From Betaproteobacteria bacterium (GTDB lineage Bacteria > Pseudomonadota > Gammaproteobacteria > Burkholderiales > Ga0077523), in NCBI GenBank assembly GCA_016713305.1, contig JADJPK010000014.1:1-64000 (forward strand): 64,000 nt of DNA, in the 5' to 3' direction. A program made the translations under genes and the position numbers. Below the pieces are notes generated by a model. It searched no databases and was not told the origin of the DNA. It worked only from the letters and a program-made list of their open reading frames with translations. Shown one piece after another: positions 53,899 to 62,040 of the stretch. Within the stretch, counting starts at the first letter, position 1. Each line of letters begins with the position of its first letter.

Positions 53899-54465
53899 TC
53901 AGCGCGCGAACTTCTGCAGATACCCGAGGATGGTTTTCATCTCTGACTCGCTGGGCACTTTCACTCCGCGCCACCCCGAGGCGTTGAAGTTGCTGATGTT
54001 CGTCGACATGCGCGCAGTGACAGCCGCCCACTCGGCAGCGGCGTGAAGCTCGGGCGTCGGTGCGGCGTGACATTGGGTGCAGTAGGTGGTCACAAGTTTC
54101 GCGCCCGCTGAGGCAGGCTCGGGCAATGGTTTCGCGGCCTGCCCGTTTGCCATCGGTCCGCCCCACATCCAACCCATGCCGCGCATCGACTGCATGTTGC
54201 GGTACATGTCCTGCCAGTGTTCCTGCAGCAGGCGCTGGCGTTCGGCCGGGTCGGTGGTGGACTGGATCTTCGCCATCTGATCGTGCATCCGCTGCATGTT
54301 CTGGAACATCTGCGAGCGGTACTGTTCGGCAGTCATGCCAGGAGGCAGCTGCCATGCGGCGCCGGGCATGCCGGTCATCGGGCAGCCCATCATCCAGTCG
54401 CCCTGAGCGCGCGGCCCCATCATGCCGCGCCCCATCATTCCGGGACCCATCATTCCAGGGCCCAT
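53899..54465 (-). CDS. C-type cytochrome domain with Met-rich start, severed from its signal peptide
   Basis: This 188-residue frame starts in a Met-rich repeat (MGPGMMGPGMMGRGMMG) and contains helical Met-rich segments and a single c-type haem motif, YCTQCHAAPTPELH, near residue 133. It has no signal peptide, which a c-type cytochrome needs. It is in the same frame as the gene upstream, separated by a TGA at 54502-54504. Reading through that codon joins a clear signal peptide to this haem domain, so the two are probably one gene interrupted by a nonsense change or an error. Confidence 0.7.
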   Translation of the reverse strand: MGPGMMGPGMMGRGMMGPRAQGDWMMGCPMTGMPGAAWQLPPGMTAEQYRSQMFQNMQRMHDQMAKIQSTTDPAERQRLLQEHWQDMYRNMQSMRGMGWMWGGPMANGQAAKPLPEPASAGAKLVTTYCTQCHAAPTPELHAAAEWAAVTARMSTNISNFNASGWRGVKVPSESEMKTILGYLQKFAR

Positions 54466-54501
54466 CGGAGGAGGTCCCGAAGTCGGAGGTCCCCATCCGC
54501 A

Positions 54502-54783
54502 TCAGGGCATGCCCTGCATGTGTCGCATGTAGTCCTGCATGGACTGCCAGTGCTGGCGCATCTGGCTGTGCTGCGACGCCGCCGCCTGGGTGGCACTCAG
54601 CTTGTCCAACTGTTGCTGAATCGCGCGAATATGTCCTTGAAGCTCCTCGATTTGCGCGTTGCTGGGAGCGGTCTGTCCGGGCTTTGCATCGGTCGCAGCA
54701 GCAACTGCCAGGTTGGCCTGAGGTGTCAGTACTGCAATCAATGCCGCAGCAACTGAATTCGCGAAGATTCGCCGCATTTTCAT
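54502..54783 (-). CDS. Signal-peptide half of the split Met-rich cytochrome
   Basis: This 93-residue secreted protein starts after GGAGGAGG. It has a signal peptide (FANSVAAALIAVLTPQANLA) and a coiled-coil helix (QIEELQGHIRAIQQQLDKL). It ends in a Met/His-rich tail, HSQMRQHWQSMQDYMRHMQG, before the TGA at 54502-54504. The downstream haem-bearing frame is in phase, so this looks like the N-terminal part of one precursor. If the TGA is real, the product alone would be a small Met-rich periplasmic protein. Confidence 0.7.
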   Translation of the reverse strand: MKMRRIFANSVAAALIAVLTPQANLAVAAATDAKPGQTAPSNAQIEELQGHIRAIQQQLDKLSATQAAASQHSQMRQHWQSMQDYMRHMQGMP

Positions 54784-54897
54784 GACTACCTCCTCCATCA
54801 AGAGACGCTCTTTCCGAAGCGGACAGTTTTTCCGATCGACGTAGTTCGATCGCTTACGTTCTGGCACGACAACCTGCGAGATCCTCGTCGCGGTGGG

Positions 54898-55557
54898 CTA
54901 CTGGCCGTACGCCAGGCGAGTTTCACTCTTGACCAGCGCCTTCAGCTGTTCCGGCCCGAACTGCGGCAGAGGCTTTCCGTTGACGAAGAACTCCGGCGTT
55001 TTCGTCACTTTCAGCGCGACAAGATCTTCCCGATCCAGTTTGAGCGTTTCAGTGATCTTGGGGTTCTGCAGGTCCGCCTTGGCCCGTGCGATGTCGACTC
55101 CCACGTTGCTGATGATGTTCCAGACGAGCTCGGGCCTCGGATTGTCGTGCGAGGCCCACATGGACTGAGACGCGAGGACCGCTTCCAGCGCCTCCCAGTA
55201 CTTGCCCTGCAGTCGCGCCGCCTCGAGGATGCGGACGATCTGGTCGGACCCCTGATGCAGCGGCGCATAGCGCACGACCAGACGCACCTGTTGGCCAAAA
55301 CTCGCCGTCACAAGACTCTTGACCAGCGGTGCCATCGCGCCGCAGGTCTCGCACGCAGGGTCCAGGAACTCGACGATCGTGACCTTCGCAGATTCGCTGC
55401 CGAAAATCGGCGAATGAGGGCGAACCAGATTCGCCGACCTGCTGCTTGCCAAACCAGCGCGCTCGCTGGTCTGCGACTGTTGGTAGAGCTTGCTGCCGCC
55501 GATGAAAGCCACCGCGGCGAGCACGATGGTGCCTATGACGATCAACGATTTACTCAT
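54898..55557 (-). CDS. DsbA-family thioredoxin-like oxidoreductase
   Basis: This 219-residue membrane-anchored (IVIGTIVLAAVAFIGGSKLY) thioredoxin-fold protein has the active site DPACETCGAM (CETC) near residue 75 and the cis-Pro loop KTPEFFVNGKPL near 190. The Glu/Thr between the Cys differ from the CPHC of classical DsbA, so it is closer to DsbA-like or BdbD-type proteins. Its start overlaps the DsbB stop (ATGA), so the pair is co-translated and DsbB should reoxidise it. It follows a GAGGAA site. Confidence 0.87.
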   Translation of the reverse strand: MSKSLIVIGTIVLAAVAFIGGSKLYQQSQTSERAGLASSRSANLVRPHSPIFGSESAKVTIVEFLDPACETCGAMAPLVKSLVTASFGQQVRLVVRYAPLHQGSDQIVRILEAARLQGKYWEALEAVLASQSMWASHDNPRPELVWNIISNVGVDIARAKADLQNPKITETLKLDREDLVALKVTKTPEFFVNGKPLPQFGPEQLKALVKSETRLAYGQ

Positions 55558-55994
55558 CCTGATTTCCTCGATTTCAAGATCCACAGCAGAATCACGATCA
55601 GTGCGAATGCCGTCAGCGAAAGAAGCGGCAATGTGATAAAGCCCAGCAGTTCCAACTTGACCTCAGCGCACGACGGCCCTTGTCCGCACGGCACCATATC
55701 CTTCGGCACCAGGCCCCAGACCAGCAAGGTGTGATACGCCGCGATCGCTGTGCCGACAAGTGCCAGCGGCAGCGCATAGCGCACGACCCGAGCATCGAAC
55801 GGGAGCAGGGCGAAGCCGAGCATCAGCGCGAGCGGGAACATCGCGATCCGCTGGTACCAGCAGAGCACGCATGGTTCCAGCCCCATGATCTCGCTGGAGA
55901 ACAGCGCCCCGAGCGTCGAAACAAGCGCGATCAGCCAGGCGGAGAACAGCAGTGCCCACTGGGCGCTGCTCGGAGCGGGATGGACCGGGCTCAT
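55554..55994 (-). CDS. dsbB: Disulfide bond formation protein DsbB
   Basis: This 146-residue inner-membrane protein has four predicted helices. The periplasmic Cys pairs are MGLEPCVLCWYQR (CVLC) and PCGQGPSCAEVK, as in short DsbB/BdbC proteins. It transfers electrons from the DsbA-like partner to quinone. Its stop overlaps the DsbA-like start. The ATG at 55992-55994 lacks a strong ribosome site. The pair probably supplies disulfides to exported cytochrome and copper proteins encoded nearby. Confidence 0.9.
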   Translation of the reverse strand: MSPVHPAPSSAQWALLFSAWLIALVSTLGALFSSEIMGLEPCVLCWYQRIAMFPLALMLGFALLPFDARVVRYALPLALVGTAIAAYHTLLVWGLVPKDMVPCGQGPSCAEVKLELLGFITLPLLSLTAFALIVILLWILKSRKSG

Positions 55995-56067
55995 GCTGAA
56001 CTCGCGCGCAATGAGAAGCGCTGGGCGAGGTATGGCAATAACTCGCGGCCGGATGCTGCACGCCAGG

Positions 56068-56633
56068 TCATAGAAGCCTCTTGATGTCCGCCGCGATGAG
56101 GTCCGTACCCATGCCATAGCGCACGAACAATCGGAGGCGACCCTCGGGATCGAACACGTAGCTGGCCGCGGTGTGATCCAGTGTGTATTTCATCGCGTCG
56201 GCGCCCGGCACCTTCTGATAGAAGATCTTGAAGTCCTTCGCAACCGCCGCCGTCCCCTCCACGCTGCCGCGCAGCCCGAGAAATGTCGGGTCAAAGGCCG
56301 GCACATACTGCGCCAGCAGGCCGCGCTATCCCGTTCGGGGTCGAGGGTTACGAAGATCACTTGCACGCGGTCACCGTCTCGCCCGAGCTTCTTCTTCACT
56401 GCCGCCATGTCCGACAGGGTTGTCGGGCATACGTCAGGGCAGTTCATGAAGCCGAAGAACAGCACCACGACCTTGCCGCGGAAGTCCGCCAGCTTGCGCG
56501 TCGTCCCGGTGTGATCGGCCAGCGAGAAGTCGGGGCCGATCGAACTCCCGGTGATGGGGACGCCATTGAACTTCTGCGGCTGGCAGGCCGCCACTGCGAT
56601 GCAGACGACGAAGAGAAGTGCGGTGCGAACCAT
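56068..56633 (-). pseudogene. SCO1/SenC-family copper protein, one frameshift
   Basis: The N-terminal part is a lipoprotein (CIAVAACQP lipobox) with the SCO fold: VLFFGFMNCPDVCPTTLSDM holds the Cu ligand pair CPDVC, and VIFVTLDPERD follows. There a single-base shift (near 56320-56330) moves the frame. The rest, YVPAFDPTFLGLRGS, KIFYQKV and KYTLDHTAASYVFDP with the third Cu ligand His, continues to the normal end. Repaired length is about 188 residues. SCO delivers copper to cytochrome oxidase; the PCu(A)C gene in this cluster is a natural partner. Confidence 0.82.
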
Positions 56634-56671
56634 GCCTGTAGCGCTTTCCTGCGAAGGAGCCGTGGATTGTC

Positions 56672-57231
56672 TCAAGGACGAGCAGACTTTCGTCGCTCGG
56701 TGCGCAGCAGCGTTGTCGGTGCGCAGCCGTTCGCAGCCGACCGTGTATGTGGCAACACACCTGCGACGATCAAAAGGCCGGCGCCGCCGACGACCAGGAT
56801 GTCGGCCAGATTGAACGCGGGCCAGTGCCAGTCCTGCCAGTAGAAGTCGAGGTAGTCGACGACCGCTCCGAGGCGGAGGCGGTCGATCACATTGCCGAGC
56901 GCGCCGCCGATGAGACCAGCGTATGCCACCGCCTCGAGGCGATTCTTCACGCCGCGCCATAGCATCCACAGCAGGATTGCACTGACTGTCAGTCCGATCG
57001 CCGAGAGGAAATACCGCTGCCAGCCGGAGGCGTCGGCAAGGAACGAAAAAGCAGCTCCGGGGTTCAGCACGTGCACAAGGTTGAACCAGGGTGTCACCTC
57101 CACGCGTGCATGCAGGGCAGGGGCGGCAGCGACAATGGCCTTTGTCGCCTGGTCCAAAGCAGCCAGCGCGGCGCGGCAAAAAGCATCCAGGCCGGCCAGC
57201 GACGTCGGGTGTCGAATGATGGGGCGGTCAA
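56672..57231 (-). pseudogene. lspA: Signal peptidase II (LspA), probable N-terminal frameshift
   Basis: The core is a clear LspA: DQATKAIV, FNLVHVLNPGAAFSFLAD, GGALGNVIDRL and YWPAF-type segment WQDWHWPAFNLADI, with the two catalytic Asp in VIDRL and NLAD. The first membrane helix is broken. A frame starting at a TTG at 57231 (after AAGG) gives MTAPSFDTRRRWPAWMLFAA, while DQATK lies in another frame, with the shift near 57170-57182. The alternative start at 57262 leaves no hydrophobic first helix. The TTG overlaps the repaired DUF3703 stop (TTGA). Location beside a Pb/Cd-type ATPase recalls pbrC. Confidence 0.7.
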
Positions 57232-57627
57232 TGTAGGCCTTCAAATGAGCGCGCTGGCGCAAAGCATTCGGAGTCCTTCACTTGTCTTCCTCTGTCAGCA
57301 GCGTTCTGCAGGTCCGGCGGAACGGGCAGCGAGGCAAACGCGCTGACGTTTGATCCGCCCGTGTTGCCGACCGGCAGGCGGCCCGTTAGGTGTCCAAGTG
57401 GCGTGAGGACGAGGTCTCAGCAATTGACCTGCCACTTCGCCCAGGTCGCCGCGGCGCCACCCAATGCGCAACATCCAGACGTGCACTGCCCAGTGGCGTC
57501 CAAGCTGCCTTTGGCCGAGCAGATGGGCGCGTTCCAGCAGGCTGAAGGCGGCCTGCAGGTCCCCGGCGCGGTAAAGAGTCCTGGCCGTGGCGAAGGCCTC
57601 GTTGAACGCCGAATCTCGCGAACTCAC
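57228..57627 (-). pseudogene. DUF3703 family protein, one frameshift
   Basis: The N-terminal half reads AFATARTLYRAGDLQAAFSL, ERAHLLGQRQLGRHWAVH and WMLRIGWRRGDLGEVAGQLL, the DUF3703 pattern. An extra base near 57413 then shifts the frame. The typical end, LGHLTGRLPVGNTGGSNVSA and FASLPVPPDLQ, lies in the other frame and runs to 57228. DUF3703 proteins often accompany metal transporters; the function is unknown. The GTG start overlaps the stop of the preceding small gene. Confidence 0.75.
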
Positions 57628-57812
57628 TTCTTCTCCTGCGGTACTTGGTTCCGATTGCCGAAGGCGCCGAACTCGTAGAAGACGCTCGCGAGCGATGCCA
57701 CCACGAGGATTAGCAGGAGCAAGGCGGTGCGGAGGTTGCGCCGGGACAATTCTCGATCCGCACGCGGCGGTGTCTTGAGTGGCGGGTCGGACTTTTCTTC
57801 ATTGGCGTTCAT
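57624..57812 (-). CDS. Small single-helix membrane protein
   Basis: This 62-residue protein has a charged N-terminus (EEKSDPPLKTPPRADRELSR), one transmembrane helix (TALLLLILVVASLASVFYEF) and a short C-tail. It resembles small cytochrome-oxidase accessory proteins in outline only. Its ATG overlaps the P-type ATPase stop (ATGA) and its stop overlaps the DUF3703 start, so it is part of one tightly coupled operon. Confidence 0.7.
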   Translation of the reverse strand: MNANEEKSDPPLKTPPRADRELSRRNLRTALLLLILVVASLASVFYEFGAFGNRNQVPQEKK

Positions 57813-60058
57813 GTCGTCACCCGAGGCTGTCGATCGCCAACGGGCGCGCTGAGCAATCGCAGACCGTTGGCGACAACCAGGAGGCTGGCGCCCATATCGG
57901 CGAATACCGCCATCCACATCGTGGCGCTGCCGAAAAGGGCCAGCACGAGGAAGACCGCCTTGATCCCCAGCGCCAGGCTGATGTTCTGCCAGAGAATCGC
58001 ACTGGTACGCCTCGAAAGGCGTATGGTTTCGGGAACCCGGCGCAGATCGTCGTTCATGATCACGATGTCGGCCGCTTCCATGGCCGTGTCGGTGCCGATC
58101 GCCCCCATCGCAAAGCCAACGTCCGCCTGGGCCAGCGCCGGGGCATCGTTGATGCCGTCCCCGATCATGCCGGATGGTCCGTAGCGCTGCTGCAGGGCCT
58201 TCAGCGCACCCAGTTTGTCCGTTGGCAGCAAGTCGCCGCGGGCATCGTCGATTTCCGCCTGCTCCGCGATCGTGCGCGCCGTCGCCGCGTTGTCGCCCGA
58301 CAGCATCAGCGGATGGACGCCAGGCGCCTAGAGTTCTGCCACCGCATCGGCCGAATGCGCCTTGATCCCGTCGGCGACCGCGAAGATGCCTAGCACGGCG
58401 CCGTCGGAAGCCAGGACCGTCACCGTCCGGCCGGCGGTTTCGTGCACGCGCAGCCGGGCTTCCAGGCTCGAGCTGCACTGGCCGCGCTCCTCGATCAGGC
58501 GATGGTTGCCGAGCACGTACGTCTGACCATCGACCGTTCCGGTCACGCCCCGCCCGGGCAGCGCCCTGTAGTTGACCACCGTCGCCCCGTTCTTCGGGAG
58601 CCCCTCCGCAATCGCCTTCGAAACCGGGTGATCCGAGTGCCCGGCCAGGCTCGCGACGATGGCTGCGATCCGATCGCGATCGGCGGCCCCATGCAGCGTG
58701 CTCCATTCGACCAGTCGCGGCTTGCCTTCAGTGATGGTGCCGGTCTTGTCGAACGCGATCGCCTTCAGGTGGCGGGCGCCTTCAAGATGGACTCCGCCCT
58801 TGATCAGGATGCCGCGCCGCGCCGCGGCGGCCAGCCCGCTCACGACCGTCACCGGCGTCGAAATGACCAGGGCGCAGGGGCATGCGATGACGAGCAACAC
58901 CAAGGCCTTGTAGATGGCCTGCAGCCACGTCCAGCCGAACAGCCAGGGCCCCGAGACGGCAACCAGAATCGCAATGACGAACACGGCAGGCGTGTAGACC
59001 GCGGCGAAGCGGTCGACGAAGCCGCTGCGTCGGCGCCCGGTTCCTTCCGCCTGCTCGACCGCGTGAATGATCCGCGCCAGCGTGGAATTTGCCGCCAGCG
59101 CGGTCACCTCGACCTCGATCAGCCCGTTCTCGTTGATCGTTCCGGCGAAGACCGGGTCGCCCGCTTCCTTGTCGACGGGGATGCTCTCGCCGGTCACCGG
59201 CGCCTGGTTGATGCTCGAGTTTCCGGCGACGACGATGCCGTCGAGGGGAACGCGCTCGCCCGGCCCGATGCGGACGATGGCACGCAGCGGCACGTCGCCA
59301 ACCCGCTCAACCCGCCACTCGCTTTTGTCCTGTCGAACCGTGGCTGTTTCCGGCGCCATCGCCATCAGTCCGGTGATGGCATGGCGAGCGCGTTCGACCG
59401 CCCGGGCCTCGATCAATTCCGCGATCGCGTACAACGCCATGACCATCGCCGCTTCGGCCCACTGCCCGATGAATACGGCGCCGGTCACCGCAACGCTCAT
59501 CAGCGCGTTGATGTTCAGTCGGCCGGCGAGCAGCGCCGCGATACCCTTCTTGTAGACGTCGAAACCGGCCAGCGCGATGGCGCTCCCCGCCAGCGCTAGT
59601 CCCAGCGCTTTCGTCACCATCGTCTCGGTGACGAAATAGCCCACCAGCTCAGCCGATATCGCTAACACCAGGGCGCAAGCCAGCTTCATGGCCGCCGTGC
59701 GAACGCTGGCAGCAGCGGGCTCGTGGCTCTGTTCATCGGTAGCTGCTTCCGGCGTCGCAGGCCGCTCGTCCACAGGGCGTGCATCGAACCCGATCCGGCG
59801 CAGCAGGCCGGCGGCTTCTTCCACAACCGCCGGCGACGCATCGATGTGCACGTTGCGCTCGCTGAGGCGAAAGGTCAGCGCACGGATGCCGTCAAGGCGA
59901 TCGAGTGCGCGCCGAATCTCCGACTCCTCGGTGACACAATCCATTGCCGGAACGTGCAGCCATCCGGCGGCACTGGTCACGGGGAGGGCGGTTTGCCGTT
60001 GCTCTGGCGGCTCACAGCACGCATTGACCCGGACTTGATCGTGGTCGGGCTTGGACAT
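57809..60058 (-). pseudogene. Zn/Cd/Pb P1B-type ATPase, in-frame TAG
   Basis: This is a P-type ATPase of the ZntA/CadA/PbrA group. N-terminal metal sites are NACCEPPEQ and HVPAMDCVTEESEI (HMA with Cys-Asp-Cys type motif). ACPCALVIS marks the membrane ion site and FDKTGTITEGKPRL the phosphorylation Asp; SGDNAATART and GDGINDAPAL form the ATP-binding end. An in-frame TAG (58328-58330) after AVAEL splits the protein into about 576 and 173 residues; the frame is otherwise continuous. CAG to TAG by one base would explain it. The 3' part lacks any ribosome site. It is divergent from a merR gene across a 37-bp dyad. Confidence 0.82.
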
Positions 60059-60100
60059 TCTTGAGTCTCGGATGCGGCTGCGCCGCGAGTACGTTTAGCG

Positions 60101-60137
60101 GCATTTGAAACCCTGTAGTCGGTGTAGAGTCAAATGC
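60101..60137. promoter_or_regulatory. MerR-type operator/promoter dyad
   Basis: GCATTTGA (60101-60108) is perfectly repeated inverted as TCAAATGC (60130-60137). Between them ACCCTGTAG and GTGTAGAGT form the imperfect half-sites typical of CadR/PbrR operators. A -35 TTGAAA (60105-60110) and a -10 TCAAAT (60130-60135) are separated by 19 bp, the long spacer that MerR activators correct. A -35/-10 pair of equal spacing can also be read on the other strand for the ATPase gene. Confidence 0.75.
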
Positions 60138-60169
60138 TCTTCGACCCCTCTTTCCGCCGGGAGTCCCGA

Positions 60170-60610
60170 GTGAAGATTGGCGAGCTTGCTTCCGCGACCG
60201 ATACCCGTGTCGAGACCATTCGTTTCTACGAGCGGGAAGGTCTGCTTCCCGACCCTAAACGCAGTACGGCGAACTATCGCGTCTATACCTCGGCGCACGT
60301 CGAGCGGTTGGCATTCATCCGGAATTGCCGCAACCTCGACATGGCGCTCGACGAAGTCAGGAGTTGTTGCGTTTCAAGGACGCACCTGGAAAGGACTGCG
60401 CGAACGTGAACGCCTTGCTCGATGAGCACATTGGCCATGTGTCGCAGAGGATCCGCGAGCTGCGCGCGCTCGAGAGGGAACTACGGGTACTGCGCGCGCG
60501 CTGCGAGTCCGGGCCACGGCAAGGACTGCGGAATCCTCGGCGGTCTGGGGACTTCGTCCGGCCGGACTTCAAAAACGACCACGCAGCGTCACGTGCGTGG
60601 CACGCACTGA
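60170..60610 (+). pseudogene. MerR-family regulator, CadR/PbrR-like, two frameshifts
   Basis: The first frame (GTG 60170) encodes VKIGELASATDTRVETIRFY and EREGLLPDPKRSTANYRV, a normal MerR DNA-binding domain. Near 60360 one base is missing; the next frame continues ELLRFKDAPGKDCANVNALL and RIRELRALERELRVLRARC. Near 60510 one extra base returns to the first frame with PGHGKDCGILGGLGTSSG. The three cysteines (in GKDC, RARC and GKDCGIL) match the metal-binding Cys of CadR/PbrR. The regulator should activate the adjacent ATPase operon in response to Cd, Zn or Pb. Confidence 0.8.
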
Positions 60611-60616
60611 ACTGAC
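60582..60616 (+). repeat. 35-bp repeat, right copy
   Basis: This segment matches 45783-45817 at 32 of 35 positions and overlaps the last codons of the merR-like gene. The stem GTGCG/CGCAC is conserved while the loop is TGGCA. It lies 14.8 kb from the left copy in the same orientation. Confidence 0.6.
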
Positions 60617-60834
60617 CTGAGCCGCTCGTGCTGCACCGTGACAAAAAAATGCGGGCGGAGAAGCGAGCTGGGAAAACAGTTTGACGCGTTTGATTCCAGC
60701 CCGTCGTGGGCGTTGCCCTGACCGGCCAGGACGAGCGTCAAGGGTGTCGGCGATGGTCGCGGGAGTCGATCGATGTCGATAGATGGTCTTCGACGGCGCG
60801 GTGAGCCGCCCGACGGTGAATGGCGTTTGCCGCC

Positions 60835-61110
60835 ATCAACGGTGCCGTCGGCGCGCAGATCGCCGGCGTGGTCAGCGACGGCCAAGGGACCTTCACGCTG
60901 TCGCTGGGCAGCTACACCCGCCCAGTCATCCAGCGCGTCGGCGGCGACGTCTTCGTTGACGACGAGGCCACGGGGACGATCCGGACGCCCATGATGGGGG
61001 CGGCAATGTCATGGGCGCGGTGCTGCCGACGGTGACCGCTGGCGCGACCGTCACCGGCCTGTGGGTAACGCCGGTCACATCGATGGCACAGGCCCGCGCT
61101 CGGCCATGGC
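60835..61110 (+). pseudogene. Truncated carboxypeptidase-regulatory-like domain gene
   Basis: An open segment with no proper start encodes INGAVGAQIAGVVSDGQGTF, LSLGSYTRPVIQRVGGDVFV and DDEATGT, and in a shifted frame GAVLPTVTAGATVTGLWVTP and TSMAQARA. These patterns match the lipoprotein family on the opposite strand at 61.2-61.5 kb. It lacks the signal peptide, is interrupted by a frame change near 61000, and runs into its inverted relative. It is a remnant. Confidence 0.6.
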
Positions 61111-61212
61111 CCGGGCCATTGAGGTCGACGGAGTGATTTGGAGGTTGTCGACCACCGTGCCCGCAGCCTATGCAGGGATCGCCGCCGTCATCACGTCGCC
61201 GTCCATGTTCGT

Positions 61213-61542
61213 CTATGCGGCGTTCGCTTCGTCGCTGTACCTGCCGCCGCTCATCGTCAGCAGCAACGGCCCGGTGTAGCCGGGGACCGACAGCACGAAT
61301 CCGCCTTGCGCATCGGTGACTGCCGACGCCAGCATTGCCCCCATCGTGCCATCGGCGTTCACGCCGTAGGCGCTGACGGTTGCGTCGCTCACCGGCCCCT
61401 TGACTGCCGCGCCGCTGTCCGTGCTCGCCGCTGTCGGCGTGTCGCTCGACGACGAACCGCCACCTCGACAGGCGCTGAGGACGAGCGCTGCGCCGATAGG
61501 GAGCACGGGCCATGCGAAGCGGCTTCTGCCTATCAAAGTCAT
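61213..61542 (-). CDS. Truncated lipoprotein with prealbumin-like repeat
   Basis: This 109-residue lipoprotein has a clear signal (VLPIGAALVLSACRGGG lipobox) and a Ser/Thr linker. One domain follows: AAVKGPVSDATVSAYGVNAD, AVTDAQGGFVLSVPGYTGPL and GGRYSDEANAA, ending at TAG. Beyond the stop, further segments of the same family (QITPSTSMARAMAERG) continue in the shifted frame, so the gene is truncated by mutation. It converges with a truncated copy of the same domain on the plus strand. Confidence 0.65.
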   Translation of the reverse strand: MTLIGRSRFAWPVLPIGAALVLSACRGGGSSSSDTPTAASTDSGAAVKGPVSDATVSAYGVNADGTMGAMLASAVTDAQGGFVLSVPGYTGPLLLTMSGGRYSDEANAA

Positions 61543-61632
61543 GATGTGATCAAGCCTGATGTCGTTGCGACGATGCGCCTGCCATGCCTCTGGCCGCGCC
61601 CGGCCGGTGGCCGCGCGACGGCCCTACGCGTT

Positions 61633-61866
61633 TCAGCCGAGATCGCGCCGGAAGGCATCGAACTCGGCCTTGTCGATCTCGCCGCGCGCATAGCGTTCCT
61701 TCAGAATCGAGAGCGCCCGGTCCGTGTCTCCGACCTCGCCTGCACCCTCGCTGCGCACCAGCCAGCGCACCGACACGACGATGGCCAGGATAAGCACGCC
61801 CCACCACAGCAGGTGGCCGATCCCGAACATGGCGCCGCCGCCCCAGCCCATCATGTTTCCCCACAT
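61633..61866 (-). CDS. SHOCT-domain small membrane protein
   Basis: This 77-residue protein starts after GGAGA. One transmembrane helix (GIGHLLWWGVLILAIVVSVR) is preceded by a Met/Gly/Trp-rich N-terminus. The C-terminal SHOCT motif is ALSILKERYARGEIDKAEFD. Such proteins occur near copper resistance genes and are thought to oligomerise through the short C-terminal helix. It lies upstream of the truncated lipoprotein and downstream of the Spy-like gene on the same strand. Confidence 0.85.
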   Translation of the reverse strand: MWGNMMGWGGGAMFGIGHLLWWGVLILAIVVSVRWLVRSEGAGEVGDTDRALSILKERYARGEIDKAEFDAFRRDLG

Positions 61867-62040
61867 GGTCGATCTCCAGTCTTGCCAGCTTTGCCGTGCA
61901 TCCTTGCCACGCGACGATGACGCCTGCGTTAAGGACTGCGGACGACGTGTCCTTCAAACGGGCGCGCTCGCGGGCACACCCGCAGTGGCGCCGGCCTTCC
62001 CGAGCCGCGACCGGGAAGAAGGCCGACGCGTCTTGCCATC

